Of a DNA stretch of 64,000 nt, positions 14,545-23,260 are shown one piece after another; the first letter of the stretch is position 1, and each line of letters opens with the position of its first letter. The translations under genes and the position numbers were made by a program. The notes under the pieces are model-generated. The model saw only the letters and a list, made by a program, of their open reading frames with translations. It was not told the DNA's origin and did no database searches. Origin of the DNA: RHKX01 sp963820055 (GTDB lineage Bacteria; Actinomycetota; Thermoleophilia; Solirubrobacterales; 70-9). The stretch lies in the NCBI GenBank assembly GCA_963820055.1, contig CAWFYJ010000004.1:248001-312000 (forward strand), written 5' to 3'.

Positions 14545-16878
14545 CTAGGGCCGGGAGGCGTCGGCGCAGGCGGCGATCGCGGCCTGCCCGTAGGAGATCG
14601 CCCCGTCGTTGGGCGGGAGGCGGAGCGGCAGGAGCACGCGCAGGCCCGCGCGCCGCAGGAGCGAGGTCGTCGTCTCGAGCAGGAGCCGGTTCTGGAAGAC
14701 GCCTCCGGCGAGGGCGACCGACCCCGTCCCGTGGCCGGAGGCGAGGCGGGTGCAGGCGGAGGCGGTCGCGCCCGCGAGGCCCGCGTGGAACCGCGCCGCC
14801 ACGTCCCCGACCGCGGCGCCGCGGTCGCAGTCGGCGGCGATCGCCGCGATCGCCTCACGCGGATCGATCACGATCGGCCCGTCGCCCTCCGCCACGACAT
14901 CGATCGGGTACCCATCTTCGGCGTCCGTCGCGCCGCGGCGTCGTGCCGCGGCTTCGAGCTCGACCGCCGCCTGTCCCTCGTAGGTGACCTCCTGTCGCAA
15001 TCCGCAGAGCGATGCCACTGCATCGAAGAGGCGTCCGGCGCTCGTCGTCAGCGGCGAGGCCATGCCGGTCCGGACGAGCCCGGCGACCGCCTCCCACCGC
15101 TCCCGACCCAACTCCCGGCCGATCACGCGCGGCATCGGTGGGTCCTCGTCGTCGAGCGCCGCCGCCAGCCACGCGCAGGCCATCCGCCACGGCTCCCGCG
15201 CGGCCGCGTCCCCGCCCGGCAGGCGGACCGGGAAGAGGAGGCCGGCCCGCTCGTAACCGGCGAGGCCGCCGACGAGGAGCTCGCCGCCCCAGACGGTCCC
15301 GTCCGGCCCGAGGCCGGCACCGTCGAAGATCGCCCCAACCGCCGGGCCGTGCTCGCCGTGCTCGGCGAGCACGGCGCCGAGATGCGCATGGTGATGCTGG
15401 ACGGCGATCGTCGCCTCGGCCTCCCGCTCGAGCGCGTAGCCGGTCGAGAGGTAGTCCGGATGGAGATCGTGAGCGACGAGCGCCGGACGGGCGGAGAAGA
15501 GCCGCTCGAACCGGGTGACGCCCTCGCGATAGGAGGCCAGCGTCTCGTAGTTGCCGAGGTCGCCGATGTGGTGGGAGACCCAGGCGCGATCGTCACTCGC
15601 CAGACAGAACGTGCTCTTCAGCTCGGCGCCGCAGCCGAGGATCGGGCGCCGGGCCGGGATCGGCAGCGAGAGCGCACCGGGGACGAAGCCGCGCGAGCGC
15701 CGAATCAGCAGCGGCTCCGCCCGGACCGCCGGATCGAGGGCGCGCACGACCGAATCGTCGGTCCGGGTGCGGATCGGGCGGTCGTGCCGGCAGATCAGAT
15801 CCGCGATCCCCGTCATCCGCTCGGCCGCATCGCCGTCGTCATAGACGATCGGCTCGTCGGAGACGTTGCCGGAGGTCATCACGAGAGGCACTCCGGCCTC
15901 GCGGGCGAGCAGGTGGTGAAGGGGCGAGTAGGGAAGCATCACGCCGAGGTCCATCGCCCCGGGAGCGACGGATTCGGCGACATCGGCGCCGGCGAGCCGG
16001 CGAGCGATCAAGATCGGTCGCTCCCGCCCCTCCAGCAGCGCCTCCTCGGCCGCCGTCAGCTCGACGAGGCGGCGAGCGTCCTCGATCGTCGCGACCATCA
16101 ATGCGAACGGCCGGTCCTCGCGATGTTTGCGTGCGCGCAGAGTCGCGACGACGGCCTCGTCGTCGGCCCGGCAGGCGAGGTGGTAGCCGCCGAGCCCCTT
16201 GACCGCGACGATCCGGCCGGCGATCAGCGCGGCGACCGTTTCGCGCAGCGCCTCCTCCCCGCTCGCCCTCTCGGTCTCCTCGCCCGGCGCAATCAGGCCG
16301 AGGCGCGGCCCGCAGTCGGGGCAGGCGTTCGCCTGGGCCTGGAAGCGGCGGCTGGCCGGATCTTCGTACTCGGCCGTGCAGGCGGCGCACATCGGAAAAC
16401 CCGCCATCGTCGTCGTCGCCCGGTCGTAGGGGACGTCGTCGACGATCGTGAACCGAGGGCCGCAGTCGGTGCAGTTGACGAACGGGTACCGGTGGCGGCG
16501 GTCGCCCGGGTCGAGCAGCTCCGCCAGGCACGCGGGGCACGTCGCTGCGTCCGCTGCAACGGGCGCGCCCGCCTCCCCGTCGCGGCTCGCTCCGACGACG
16601 AAGCCGGCCTCGCCGACCGGCTCCAGGGCAGTCGGCACGACCTCGGCGATCGAGGCGAGCGGCGGGGCCTCGGCCGGGAGCCGCCGCAGGAACCCGGCGA
16701 CCGCGGCATCGTCCCCTTCGATCTCGATCACGACGCCCTTCGGGTCGTTGAGCACGAACCCCGCGAGCCCGAGCTCGCCGGCGAGCCTGAAGACGTATGG
16801 GCGGAACCCGACCCCCTGGACGACCCCGCCGACCCGGATGCGGAGGCGGCGGCGCGCCGGTGCCGGCGATGCCTCCAT
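14545..16878 (-). CDS. hypF: Carbamoyltransferase HypF ([NiFe]-hydrogenase maturation)
   Basis: A 777-aa enzyme that makes the CN ligand precursor: it converts carbamoyl phosphate to a carbamoyl-adenylate and transfers the carbamoyl group to the C-terminal Cys of HypE. Domains in order: acylphosphatase (GVVQGVGFRPYVFRLA, 1-95), two zinc fingers (CPACLAEL, CTDCGPRF, CAACTAEY, CPDCGPRL, about 110-175), YrdC-like domain (AVKGLGGYHLAC, SGNVSDEPI) and the Kae1-like carbamoyltransferase (VQHHHAHLGAVLAEHG, ALAGGVFQNRLLLE). Length matches the family. ATG 16878 lies 2 bases beyond the stop of the upstream SIS-domain gene. Confidence 0.97.
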   Translation of the reverse strand: MEASPAPARRRLRIRVGGVVQGVGFRPYVFRLAGELGLAGFVLNDPKGVVIEIEGDDAAVAGFLRRLPAEAPPLASIAEVVPTALEPVGEAGFVVGASRDGEAGAPVAADAATCPACLAELLDPGDRRHRYPFVNCTDCGPRFTIVDDVPYDRATTTMAGFPMCAACTAEYEDPASRRFQAQANACPDCGPRLGLIAPGEETERASGEEALRETVAALIAGRIVAVKGLGGYHLACRADDEAVVATLRARKHREDRPFALMVATIEDARRLVELTAAEEALLEGRERPILIARRLAGADVAESVAPGAMDLGVMLPYSPLHHLLAREAGVPLVMTSGNVSDEPIVYDDGDAAERMTGIADLICRHDRPIRTRTDDSVVRALDPAVRAEPLLIRRSRGFVPGALSLPIPARRPILGCGAELKSTFCLASDDRAWVSHHIGDLGNYETLASYREGVTRFERLFSARPALVAHDLHPDYLSTGYALEREAEATIAVQHHHAHLGAVLAEHGEHGPAVGAIFDGAGLGPDGTVWGGELLVGGLAGYERAGLLFPVRLPGGDAAAREPWRMACAWLAAALDDEDPPMPRVIGRELGRERWEAVAGLVRTGMASPLTTSAGRLFDAVASLCGLRQEVTYEGQAAVELEAAARRRGATDAEDGYPIDVVAEGDGPIVIDPREAIAAIAADCDRGAAVGDVAARFHAGLAGATASACTRLASGHGTGSVALAGGVFQNRLLLETTTSLLRRAGLRVLLPLRLPPNDGAISYGQAAIAACADASRP

Positions 16879-16880
16879 GC

Positions 16881-18113
16881 CTAACCGACCAGCTCGCGGA
16901 TCGCGTGGAATGCGCTCGCCTGCGCCTCCTGGATCCGCGGGATGTTCTCGGAGGGCGCGACGATGATGTGGTCGGCGAGGCCCTCGGCGGCGACGCGGCC
17001 GCCGTCGTATCCGAGCATCGCGATCGTCGCAATGCCGCGCTCCCGCGCTTCGAGCAGAGCCGCGATCACGTCCTCGGAGCCGCCGCTGGTCGAAAAGGCG
17101 ACCAGGACGTCACCGGGCCGGCCCTGCGCGATCACCTGCCGCTTGAAGATCTCGGCGACCCCGACGTCGTTGGCGATCGCCGTCAGGATCGCCGTGTCCT
17201 CGGTCAGGTCGATGGCCCGGCGCGGCGCCCAGCGCCCGCCGGCGGCGCGGAAGTCGGCGACCGCGTCCATCGCGTCGGTCGCCGACCCGCCGTTGCCGAG
17301 CGCGAGCAGGCGGCCTTCGGAGAGGCGTTCGCGCAAGGTCGCGGCAGCCGCGCCGATCGGGCCTGCGTTGCCGACCAGAGTCGCCTCGCGGAGGGCGGCG
17401 ATCTCCTCCGACTTGAGCAGGACCGACTGGCGAACGTCAGCCAGGACGCCGTCGAGGTCGGTCTCGCGCTCACCGAGGAACGGGTAGAGGAAGCTCGACG
17501 CCCCGGCGTCGTGAGTGCTCCCGCCCTCGCGCCCCTCCAGCAGCCCGCGGTGGTCGAAGAAGACGTGGACCAGCTCCCAGAGCAGGTGGTAGAGCGTCTC
17601 GATCAGCTCCTGGCGGACGTCCGCGTCAGCGCCCGGCACGGCGAACGGCCAGGCGCGGTCCGCGCCGGCGGCCGAGCCGGCGAGCGGGAACTCGATCGTC
17701 ATGCAACCGATCAGCGCCGCCGCCGCGAGCGCTTCGGCGGTCGGCTCGCCGCCCGGGTACTCGGCGCCGAACCCGATCACGATGTCCTCCGGCTCCGCCA
17801 GGGACTCCGCGAGCACGGCGACGTCGCCGCCCTCGGGCGTGATCGCGATCGCGGGGAGGGCGCGCTTGCCGACGATGACGGGATGGACGAACTCGACCGC
17901 CACATGGCGCGCGTCCGATCGAGCCTCCGGAGTCGCCCCGATCGCGATCAGCCGGCCGCCGCGGGCGAACCGCTCGGCCATCCGATGGCAGCACCGGGCG
18001 ATCCGGTCCGACTCGCGGCCGAACAGCTCGTCCCCGGCCCCGCGGCGGCGATCGGCAAGACGGGCGAGCAGCGACGCCGCGGGCTCGACATCCGCCGGGC
18101 CGGGGCCGGTCAT
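16881..18113 (-). CDS. Tandem SIS-domain protein in hyp operon (GmhA-like)
   Basis: A 410-aa protein with two sugar-isomerase (SIS) domains. The C-terminal domain has the intact phospho-sugar loop LALGNGGSATDAMDAVADF and LVAFSTSGGSEDVIAAL, like phosphoheptose isomerase GmhA. The N-terminal domain follows the same plan but is degenerate (LIAIGATPEARSDARHVAVEF). From memory, SIS genes are found in operons of high-affinity actinobacterial [NiFe]-hydrogenases (group 1h/5), but their role is unknown. The start ATG 18113 lies 14 bases after hypB and its stop is 2 bases before hypF, so co-expression with maturation genes is clear. A carbohydrate or nucleotide-sugar substrate is inference. Confidence 0.85.
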   Translation of the reverse strand: MTGPGPADVEPAASLLARLADRRRGAGDELFGRESDRIARCCHRMAERFARGGRLIAIGATPEARSDARHVAVEFVHPVIVGKRALPAIAITPEGGDVAVLAESLAEPEDIVIGFGAEYPGGEPTAEALAAAALIGCMTIEFPLAGSAAGADRAWPFAVPGADADVRQELIETLYHLLWELVHVFFDHRGLLEGREGGSTHDAGASSFLYPFLGERETDLDGVLADVRQSVLLKSEEIAALREATLVGNAGPIGAAAATLRERLSEGRLLALGNGGSATDAMDAVADFRAAGGRWAPRRAIDLTEDTAILTAIANDVGVAEIFKRQVIAQGRPGDVLVAFSTSGGSEDVIAALLEARERGIATIAMLGYDGGRVAAEGLADHIIVAPSENIPRIQEAQASAFHAIRELVG

Positions 18114-18127
18114 CGCCCGACCACGTC

Positions 18128-18808
18128 TCAGGCCGCGGCGGCAGCGCGCCGGCCGACGCCGAGCAGCCAGGCCGTGAAGTCCGCGACGCCCTCCCCGGTC
18201 CGGGCGCTCGTCTCGATGACCCGGGCTTCCGGGTTGACCGCGCCGATGTTGTGAAGGAGCAGGTCGAGGTCGAAGTCGAGGTGCTCGAGCAGGTCGATCT
18301 TGTTGACGACGACGACCTCGCAGGTCCGGAACATCAGCGGGTACTTGAGCGGCTTGTCCTCGCCCTCCGTCACCGAGCAGACCATCGCCTTGGCGTCCTC
18401 GCCGACCCGGAACTCGGCCGGGCAGACGAGGTTGCCGACGTTTTCGATGACGAGCAGGTCGATCTCGTCCAGCGGCAGGTCGGGGAGCGCCGAGCGGACC
18501 ATGTTCGCGTCGAGGTGGCATTCGCCGCCGAAGCCGCCATCGGTGTTGAGCTGGACGACCGGGATGTGCAGCGCTGCGAGCCGGTCGGCGTCCATCGATC
18601 CCTGGACATCGCCTTCGAGCACCGCCACGGGAACGTCGCCGCGGTCGGCGAGCGCCCGCTCGAGAAGGCTCGTCTTCCCCGCCCCGGGTGCGCTCATCAG
18701 GTTGACGACGGCGACGCCCTCGCGGTCGAAGTCTGCGCGGTTGGCGTTCGCGATCGTCGTGTTCGCGTCGAGCGCGTCCTCGGCCACCTTGATCTTGGTG
18801 CGATGCAT
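18128..18808 (-). CDS. hypB: Hydrogenase nickel-incorporation GTPase HypB
   Basis: A 226-aa SIMIBI-class GTPase that, with HypA, inserts nickel into the [NiFe] active site. The P-loop is SAPGAGKTSLLE and switch/metal motifs are ECHLDANMV and ENVGNLVCPAEF. VNKIDLL is the NKxD guanine motif. It lacks the histidine-rich nickel-storage stretch and the CxxCGC N-terminal site of enterobacterial HypB, starting directly MHRTKIKVAEDALDANTTIA. ATG 18808 has AGGAGGAG upstream and lies 11 bases from hypA. Confidence 0.97.
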   Translation of the reverse strand: MHRTKIKVAEDALDANTTIANANRADFDREGVAVVNLMSAPGAGKTSLLERALADRGDVPVAVLEGDVQGSMDADRLAALHIPVVQLNTDGGFGGECHLDANMVRSALPDLPLDEIDLLVIENVGNLVCPAEFRVGEDAKAMVCSVTEGEDKPLKYPLMFRTCEVVVVNKIDLLEHLDFDLDLLLHNIGAVNPEARVIETSARTGEGVADFTAWLLGVGRRAAAAA

Positions 18809-18819
18809 TCGGCTCCTCC

Positions 18820-19233
18820 TCACTCGGCCTTCGTTGCTGGAACGGGTTCCTCGTCGGCGGTGCGGACCTCGATCGACTCGACCTCGAGCTCGTCGCCGCG
18901 GACCACCCTCGCCCCCGCCGACTCGCAGCGCGGGCAACGGAACTGCGGCATCACGTAGCCGCCGCCGTCGGCTTCGCCGTGCTCCGCCGGGGGCTGCGGG
19001 TCCCACTCGTTGCCGCACGCCCCGCACGACATCAGCACGTCGATCGACTCGATCTCGAGGCTCGCTCCCTCGCAGACCGTGTCGCGCCCGGCGATCCCGA
19101 AGTAGAAGCCGAGCGAGTCGGGCACGACCTGGCGAAGCCGGCCGAGCCGCAGGCTGACGACCTCGACGCGGTTCCCCTCCGCGTGCCGGACGACGGTGTC
19201 GACGATGGCCGAGGCGACCGAGAGCTCGTGCAT
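18820..19233 (-). CDS. hypA: Hydrogenase nickel metallochaperone HypA
   Basis: A 137-aa nickel carrier. It starts MHELSVASAIVDTV, in which the N-terminal Met-His is the nickel site. Two CxxC pairs (SCGACGNEW and FRCPRCESAG) form the structural zinc site. The spacing between the pairs is lengthened by a Gly/Glu/Pro-rich insert (PQPPAEHGEADGGGY), making it longer than the usual 113-120 aa. Start ATG overlaps the hypE stop (TGATG). Confidence 0.96.
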   Translation of the reverse strand: MHELSVASAIVDTVVRHAEGNRVEVVSLRLGRLRQVVPDSLGFYFGIAGRDTVCEGASLEIESIDVLMSCGACGNEWDPQPPAEHGEADGGGYVMPQFRCPRCESAGARVVRGDELEVESIEVRTADEEPVPATKAE

Positions 19234-20357
19234 CAGCAGATCCTCGGCAGGGGGTCGCCGGCGAGGAGGTCCATGACCCGCTTGCCGCCGAACGCGGTCT
19301 CGACGAGGACCATGCCCGGGGGCTCCGTCCTCACCTCGCCGATGTCGGCCGCCTCCTCCGAACCGGGGACGCCGCGCAGCGCCGCGAGCGCGGCGCTGGT
19401 TGACTCGGGCGCGACGAAGGCGACGAGCCGTCCCTCGTTGGCCACGTACATCGGGTCGATCCCGAGGATCTCGGCGGCTCCCGCCACAGCCGGGCGGACG
19501 GGCACGTCGCGCTCGTGCGCGACGATCGCCACGCCGGACGCCCGGGCGAGCTCGTTGAGGACGGTCGCCACCCCGCCCCGGGTCGCATCGCGGAGGCAAC
19601 GCAGGTCATCACCCGCAGCGTCGAGGAGGGCATCGACTGCGGGCCAGAGCGGCTGGGTGTCGGATTCGACGTCGGCGTCGAGCTCGAACTCGCCACGCGC
19701 CAGCATGATCGCCGTGCCGTGGTCGCCGATCGGGCCGGAGACGAGGACCCGGTCGCCGGGCCGGAGGTTTCCGGGGGAGAGGCTCGCCCGGTCGTCGACC
19801 CGGCCGATTCCGGTCGTGGTCACGTACATCGAGTCGCAGCTGCCGCGCTCGACGACCTTGGTGTCGCCGGCGACGACCTCGACCCCGGCGACGGCGGCTG
19901 CGGCTGCGATCGCCTCGACCTCGGCGCGGAGCACGTCGGCGGGCAGGCCCTCCTCGAGGATGAGCGCCAGCGTCAGCGCCCGGGGCTCGGCCCCGGCCAT
20001 CGCGAGGTCGTTGACCGTCCCGTTGACGGCGAGCTCGCCGATCGAGCCGCCCGGGAATCGGAGCGGCCTGACTACGAACGAGTCCGTCGTCATCGCCAGG
20101 CCGGTCCCGTCGACCGTCACCGCGCCCGCATCGGCGAGATCGGCGAGGCCGCCCGCTCCCGGCTCGGCGCCGGATGCGAGGGCGGGAACGAACAACCCCT
20201 CGATCAGCGTCTGGGTCGCCTTCCCGCCTGCCCCGTGGGCCATCGTCACCCGCTCGTCCTTGAACTTCGGGCGCTTCGCCCGCGTCGTCTCGATGATGCC
20301 GAGGATTCTCTGCTCCCGATCCGAGATCGGAGGCGGTGGGATCTCCGGCGGCGCCAT
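19233..20357 (-). CDS. hypE: Hydrogenase maturation dehydratase HypE
   Basis: A 374-aa protein that accepts the carbamoyl group from HypF on its last cysteine and dehydrates it to thiocyanate, the source of the iron CN ligands. The protein ends in PRIC, the required carbamoyl-acceptor tail. Family motifs include VTMAHGAGGKATQTLIE, TTDSFVVRPLRFPGG, GELAVNGTVNDLAMAGA and CLRDATRGGVATVLNELA. Compared with many HypE it has about 30 extra N-terminal residues (PPEIPPPPISDREQRIL). Start overlaps the hypD stop by one base (TGATG) and its own stop overlaps hypA in the same way. Confidence 0.97.
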   Translation of the reverse strand: MAPPEIPPPPISDREQRILGIIETTRAKRPKFKDERVTMAHGAGGKATQTLIEGLFVPALASGAEPGAGGLADLADAGAVTVDGTGLAMTTDSFVVRPLRFPGGSIGELAVNGTVNDLAMAGAEPRALTLALILEEGLPADVLRAEVEAIAAAAAVAGVEVVAGDTKVVERGSCDSMYVTTTGIGRVDDRASLSPGNLRPGDRVLVSGPIGDHGTAIMLARGEFELDADVESDTQPLWPAVDALLDAAGDDLRCLRDATRGGVATVLNELARASGVAIVAHERDVPVRPAVAGAAEILGIDPMYVANEGRLVAFVAPESTSAALAALRGVPGSEEAADIGEVRTEPPGMVLVETAFGGKRVMDLLAGDPLPRIC

Positions 20358-21472
20358 CAGACGACCTCCCGCTCGCGGGCGAACCGGCCGTACTGGTAGT
20401 AGGCGGCGCAGGCGCCCTCCGGCGAGACCATGCAGGTCCCGATCGCGTGCTCGGGGGTGCAGGCGGTCCCGAACACCTTGCACTCCCAGGGCTTGATCAC
20501 GCCCTTCAGCACCTCGCCGCACTGACATGCCTTCGGGTCGGCGACGCGGATCCCGGGGGTCTCGTAGCGGAGCTCCGCATCGAAGTCCGCGTAGGCGTCG
20601 GAGAGGCGCAGCCCGCTCTGGGAGATGAATCCGAGGCCGCGCCACTCGAAATGGGGCCGGAGCTCGAAGACCTCCGCCATCACCGCGAGGGCGGCGGGGT
20701 TGCCCTCGTAGGGGACGACGCGTGCGTACTGGTTCTCGACCTTCGCCTCGCCCGCGGCGATCTGGGCGAGGATCATCCGGATCGCCTGGAGGACGTCGAG
20801 CGGCTCGAAGCCCGCCGTCACCAGCGGCTTGCCGTAGGAGGCCGGGACGAACTCGAACGGGCGGGCGCCGACGATCGTCGAGACGTGTCCCGGCCCGATG
20901 AAGCCGTCGAGGCGCAGGTCGGGAGACTCGAGCAGCGCTCGCAACGGCGGCACGATCGTCACGTGGTTGCAGATGCAGAGGAAGTTCTCGACCCCCTCCG
21001 CCTTTGCCCGCTTCAGCGTCAGCGCGGTCGACGGCGCCGTCGTCTCGAACCCGATCGCGAAGAACACGACGTCCTTGGCGGGGTTCGTCTTCGCGATCCG
21101 GAGGGCGTCGAGCGGCGAGTAGACCATGCGGATGTCGGCCCCCTCCGCCCGCGCGTCGAGGAAGGTCTGCGTCGAACCGGGCACTCGCATCATGTCCCCG
21201 AAGCAGGTGAAGATCACGTCCTCGCGGGCGGCGATCGCGAGGCCGTCGTCGACCCTGCCCATCGGGATCACGCAGACGGGACACCCCGGCCCGTGGACCA
21301 GCTCGACGTTCTCCGGGAGAAGGTCGTCGATCCCGTACTTGTAGATCGAGTGCGTATGGCCGCCGCACACCTCCATCAGCTTGTAGCGGCGGCCCGGCTC
21401 GACGAGACCGAGGATGTCGGCGGCCAGCGCCCGGCCGAGCTCCGGATCGCGGAACTCGTCCACGAAGCGCAT
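20357..21472 (-). CDS. hypD: Hydrogenase formation protein HypD
   Basis: A 371-aa iron-sulfur scaffold that, with HypC, assembles the Fe(CN)2CO unit. It starts MRFVDEFRDPELGRALAADI. Conserved cysteine motifs are present: MEVCGGHTHSI, HGPGCPVCVIP, the GFETTAPSTAL loop and the C-terminal 4Fe-4S ligands in ACQCGEVLKGVIKPWECKVF and GTACTPEHAIGTCMVS. Full family length. Start overlaps the stop of the hypC-like gene (TGATG). Confidence 0.97.
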   Translation of the reverse strand: MRFVDEFRDPELGRALAADILGLVEPGRRYKLMEVCGGHTHSIYKYGIDDLLPENVELVHGPGCPVCVIPMGRVDDGLAIAAREDVIFTCFGDMMRVPGSTQTFLDARAEGADIRMVYSPLDALRIAKTNPAKDVVFFAIGFETTAPSTALTLKRAKAEGVENFLCICNHVTIVPPLRALLESPDLRLDGFIGPGHVSTIVGARPFEFVPASYGKPLVTAGFEPLDVLQAIRMILAQIAAGEAKVENQYARVVPYEGNPAALAVMAEVFELRPHFEWRGLGFISQSGLRLSDAYADFDAELRYETPGIRVADPKACQCGEVLKGVIKPWECKVFGTACTPEHAIGTCMVSPEGACAAYYQYGRFAREREVV

Positions 21473-21759
21473 CAACCGCGGGCTCCTGCGGCGCGAACCC
21501 CCGCGGCCTCGGGCACGGACGTTCCCGCTCCGAGATGGGCGATCGCGGTGCCGGCGTGGACGAGCAACCGGTCGCCGGCCGCCACGGCGCCCACGAGCGC
21601 GATCTCGACCGTCTCGCGGCGCCCGTCGGCGGCCCCGCAGAGCGCCAGGCCGCGCTCGCGGTCGACCGAGACGACGTCGAGCTCGGCGGCGACGTCGCCG
21701 CAGGTGATGCACCCGGTCTCCGGCGTGCAGTTGCGGCCATCGGCGGCGCGGCCGGTCAT
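21472..21759 (-). CDS. Second HypC/HupF-type chaperone, divergent
   Basis: A 95-aa HypC-fold protein (VVSVDRERGLALCGAADGRR, VGAVAAGDRLLVHAGTAIA) that lacks the N-terminal MCLAIPG of true HypC. Instead it has cysteines in CTPETGCITCGDVAAEL. Its 4-base overlap with hypC (ATGA) and 1-base overlap with hypD suggest the two chaperones are made together. It may serve a special step or a second hydrogenase large subunit; that is inference. Confidence 0.85.
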   Translation of the reverse strand: MTGRAADGRNCTPETGCITCGDVAAELDVVSVDRERGLALCGAADGRRETVEIALVGAVAAGDRLLVHAGTAIAHLGAGTSVPEAAGVRAAGARG

Positions 21760-22034
21760 TCGATCACGCTCGTCTTCAGGTCCTCGAGCTCCTGCTCATA
21801 GTCGGCGCCGAGACCCTCGAGCAGCTTGCGGGTGGCGAGGGCCTCCTCCTCGTCGACCTTCGAGATCGCGAAGCCGACGTGGATCAGGACCCAGTCGCCG
21901 ATCTCGGCGCCGCTCCCGTCGTCGTCGAGGAGGCCGATGTTGACGTTGCGCCGGACGCCCGCGACATCGACCTTCGCGATCCGATTGACCTCGTCAACGA
22001 CCTCAAGAATCTGACCGGGGATGGCCAGGCACAC
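21756..22034 (-). CDS. hypC: Hydrogenase assembly chaperone HypC
   Basis: A 92-aa chaperone that carries the iron centre from HypD to the hydrogenase large subunit. Starting at GTG 22034 the protein reads (f)MCLAIPGQILEVVDEVNRIA, placing the essential Cys at position 2. GDWVLIHVGFAISKVDEEEA is the other family block. GAAGGGA precedes the GTG at short spacing; the frame is open upstream but an earlier start would bury Cys2. First gene of the hyp operon; truA ends 83 bases upstream on the same strand. Confidence 0.95.
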   Translation of the reverse strand: MCLAIPGQILEVVDEVNRIAKVDVAGVRRNVNIGLLDDDGSGAEIGDWVLIHVGFAISKVDEEEALATRKLLEGLGADYEQELEDLKTSVIE

Positions 22035-22117
22035 GCATTTCCCTTCGTCGGTCCCTGAGCGACTCACCTTACACCCGGAAAATCGGCCCGATCACCGGGT
22101 CCGCCACCGAGGGGAAC

Positions 22118-22852
22118 CTAGTAGCGAACCCGCAGCAGATAGAGGCCCGAGGCCCGCATCGAGTCCCCGGCTTCCTCGCGGCGCGCGCCCTCGAGCAGCC
22201 GGCGGTAGTCGTCGAGCGTACGTCGCCCCGCCGCCACCTCGAGGATCGTGCCGACGAGGCAGCGGACCATCCCCCGCAGAAAGGCGTCGGCTTCGACCTC
22301 GAAGGCGAGGATCGTCTCGGACTCGCGCTCCCAGGTGGCGTCGAGGATCGTGCGCCGGAAGTGGCGGTGAGCCGTGTCGGTCGGCGTGAATGCCGTGAAG
22401 TCGTGGACGCCGGGCAGCAGTTCCGTGCAGGCGCGGGCGAGGTCGGCGTCGAGCCGGTGCGGCCAGTGCAGCACCCGGTTGCGCTCGAACGGGCTCGGCA
22501 CCGGCGTCGTCTCGAGCCGGTAGCGGTAGCGGCGGGAGATCGCGCCGCGGCGGGCATCGAAGCCGTCCTCGGCGCGGGCGAGAGCGGGGACGGACACGTC
22601 CCGCCCGGTCAGCGAGTTGAGCGCCCGCTGCAGCGAGTCCGGCACCACACGCTCGGTGTCGAAGCTCGCGACCTGGCCGAGAGCGTGGACGCCGGCATCG
22701 GTCCGGCCGGCGACCGTCAGCCGGGTCGGCTCGCCGAGCACCTTCGCAAGCGCGTCCTCGAGCTCGCCCTGGACGGTCCGCTTCCCCGGCTGGGTGGCCC
22801 AGCCGCTGAAGCGCGTGCCGTCGTATTGGATGTCCAGCCGGTAGGTGCCCAT
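22118..22852 (-). CDS. truA: tRNA pseudouridine synthase A
   Basis: A 244-aa enzyme that isomerises uridines 38-40 of tRNA anticodon arms. MGTYRLDIQYDGTRFSGWA begins the protein and the catalytic Asp52 lies in AGRTDAGVHALGQVASF. RRYRYRL, HDFTAF and FLRGMVRCLVGTI complete the family pattern. It follows rplQ by 15 bases, the usual order at the end of the alpha operon. Confidence 0.96.
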   Translation of the reverse strand: MGTYRLDIQYDGTRFSGWATQPGKRTVQGELEDALAKVLGEPTRLTVAGRTDAGVHALGQVASFDTERVVPDSLQRALNSLTGRDVSVPALARAEDGFDARRGAISRRYRYRLETTPVPSPFERNRVLHWPHRLDADLARACTELLPGVHDFTAFTPTDTAHRHFRRTILDATWERESETILAFEVEADAFLRGMVRCLVGTILEVAAGRRTLDDYRRLLEGARREEAGDSMRASGLYLLRVRY

Positions 22853-22867
22853 GGGACGGGCGCCCGC

Positions 22868-23221
22868 CTAGACGAGTTCGAGGTACACCATTTCGGTCGA
22901 GTCGGACCGGCGCGGGCCGAGCTTGATGATCCGCGTGTATCCGCCGGGTCGCTCGGTGTAGCGCGGGGCGATCTCGTCGACGAGCTTGTGGACGATGAAC
23001 TTGTCCTGGCCGAGCCGCGAGAGCAGCAGGCGGCGCGAGTGGAGATCGCCGCGCTTGGCGATCGTGATCATCTTCTCGACCTCGGGCTTGACCGCCTTGG
23101 CCTTCGCCTGACTGGTCTGGATCCGCTCGTGCTCGAAGAGCTGCTTGGACAGGTTCTTCATGAGCGCCTTGCGATGAGCTGTGTCCCTGCTCAGCTTGTG
23201 CTTGTTCTTCTTGTGGCGCAT
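22868..23221 (-). CDS. rplQ: 50S ribosomal protein L17
   Basis: A 117-aa large-subunit protein lining the exit-tunnel side near L22 and L32. It starts MRHKKNKHKLSRDTAHRKAL and contains NLSKQLFEHERIQTSQAKAK and VEKMITIAKRGDLHSRR. Normal length without extension. Located directly after rpoA, as in most bacteria. Confidence 0.97.
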   Translation of the reverse strand: MRHKKNKHKLSRDTAHRKALMKNLSKQLFEHERIQTSQAKAKAVKPEVEKMITIAKRGDLHSRRLLLSRLGQDKFIVHKLVDEIAPRYTERPGGYTRIIKLGPRRSDSTEMVYLELV

Positions 23222-23260
23222 CGGTGCTCGACTCCTGTCTCGTTCGGCAGTCGGCGGAGG

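Noticed and set aside
14344..16884. Long open frame antisense to hypF and the start of surE
   Set aside because: Arginine/glycine-rich shadow of the high-GC hypF frame; hypF is fully conserved on the other strand.
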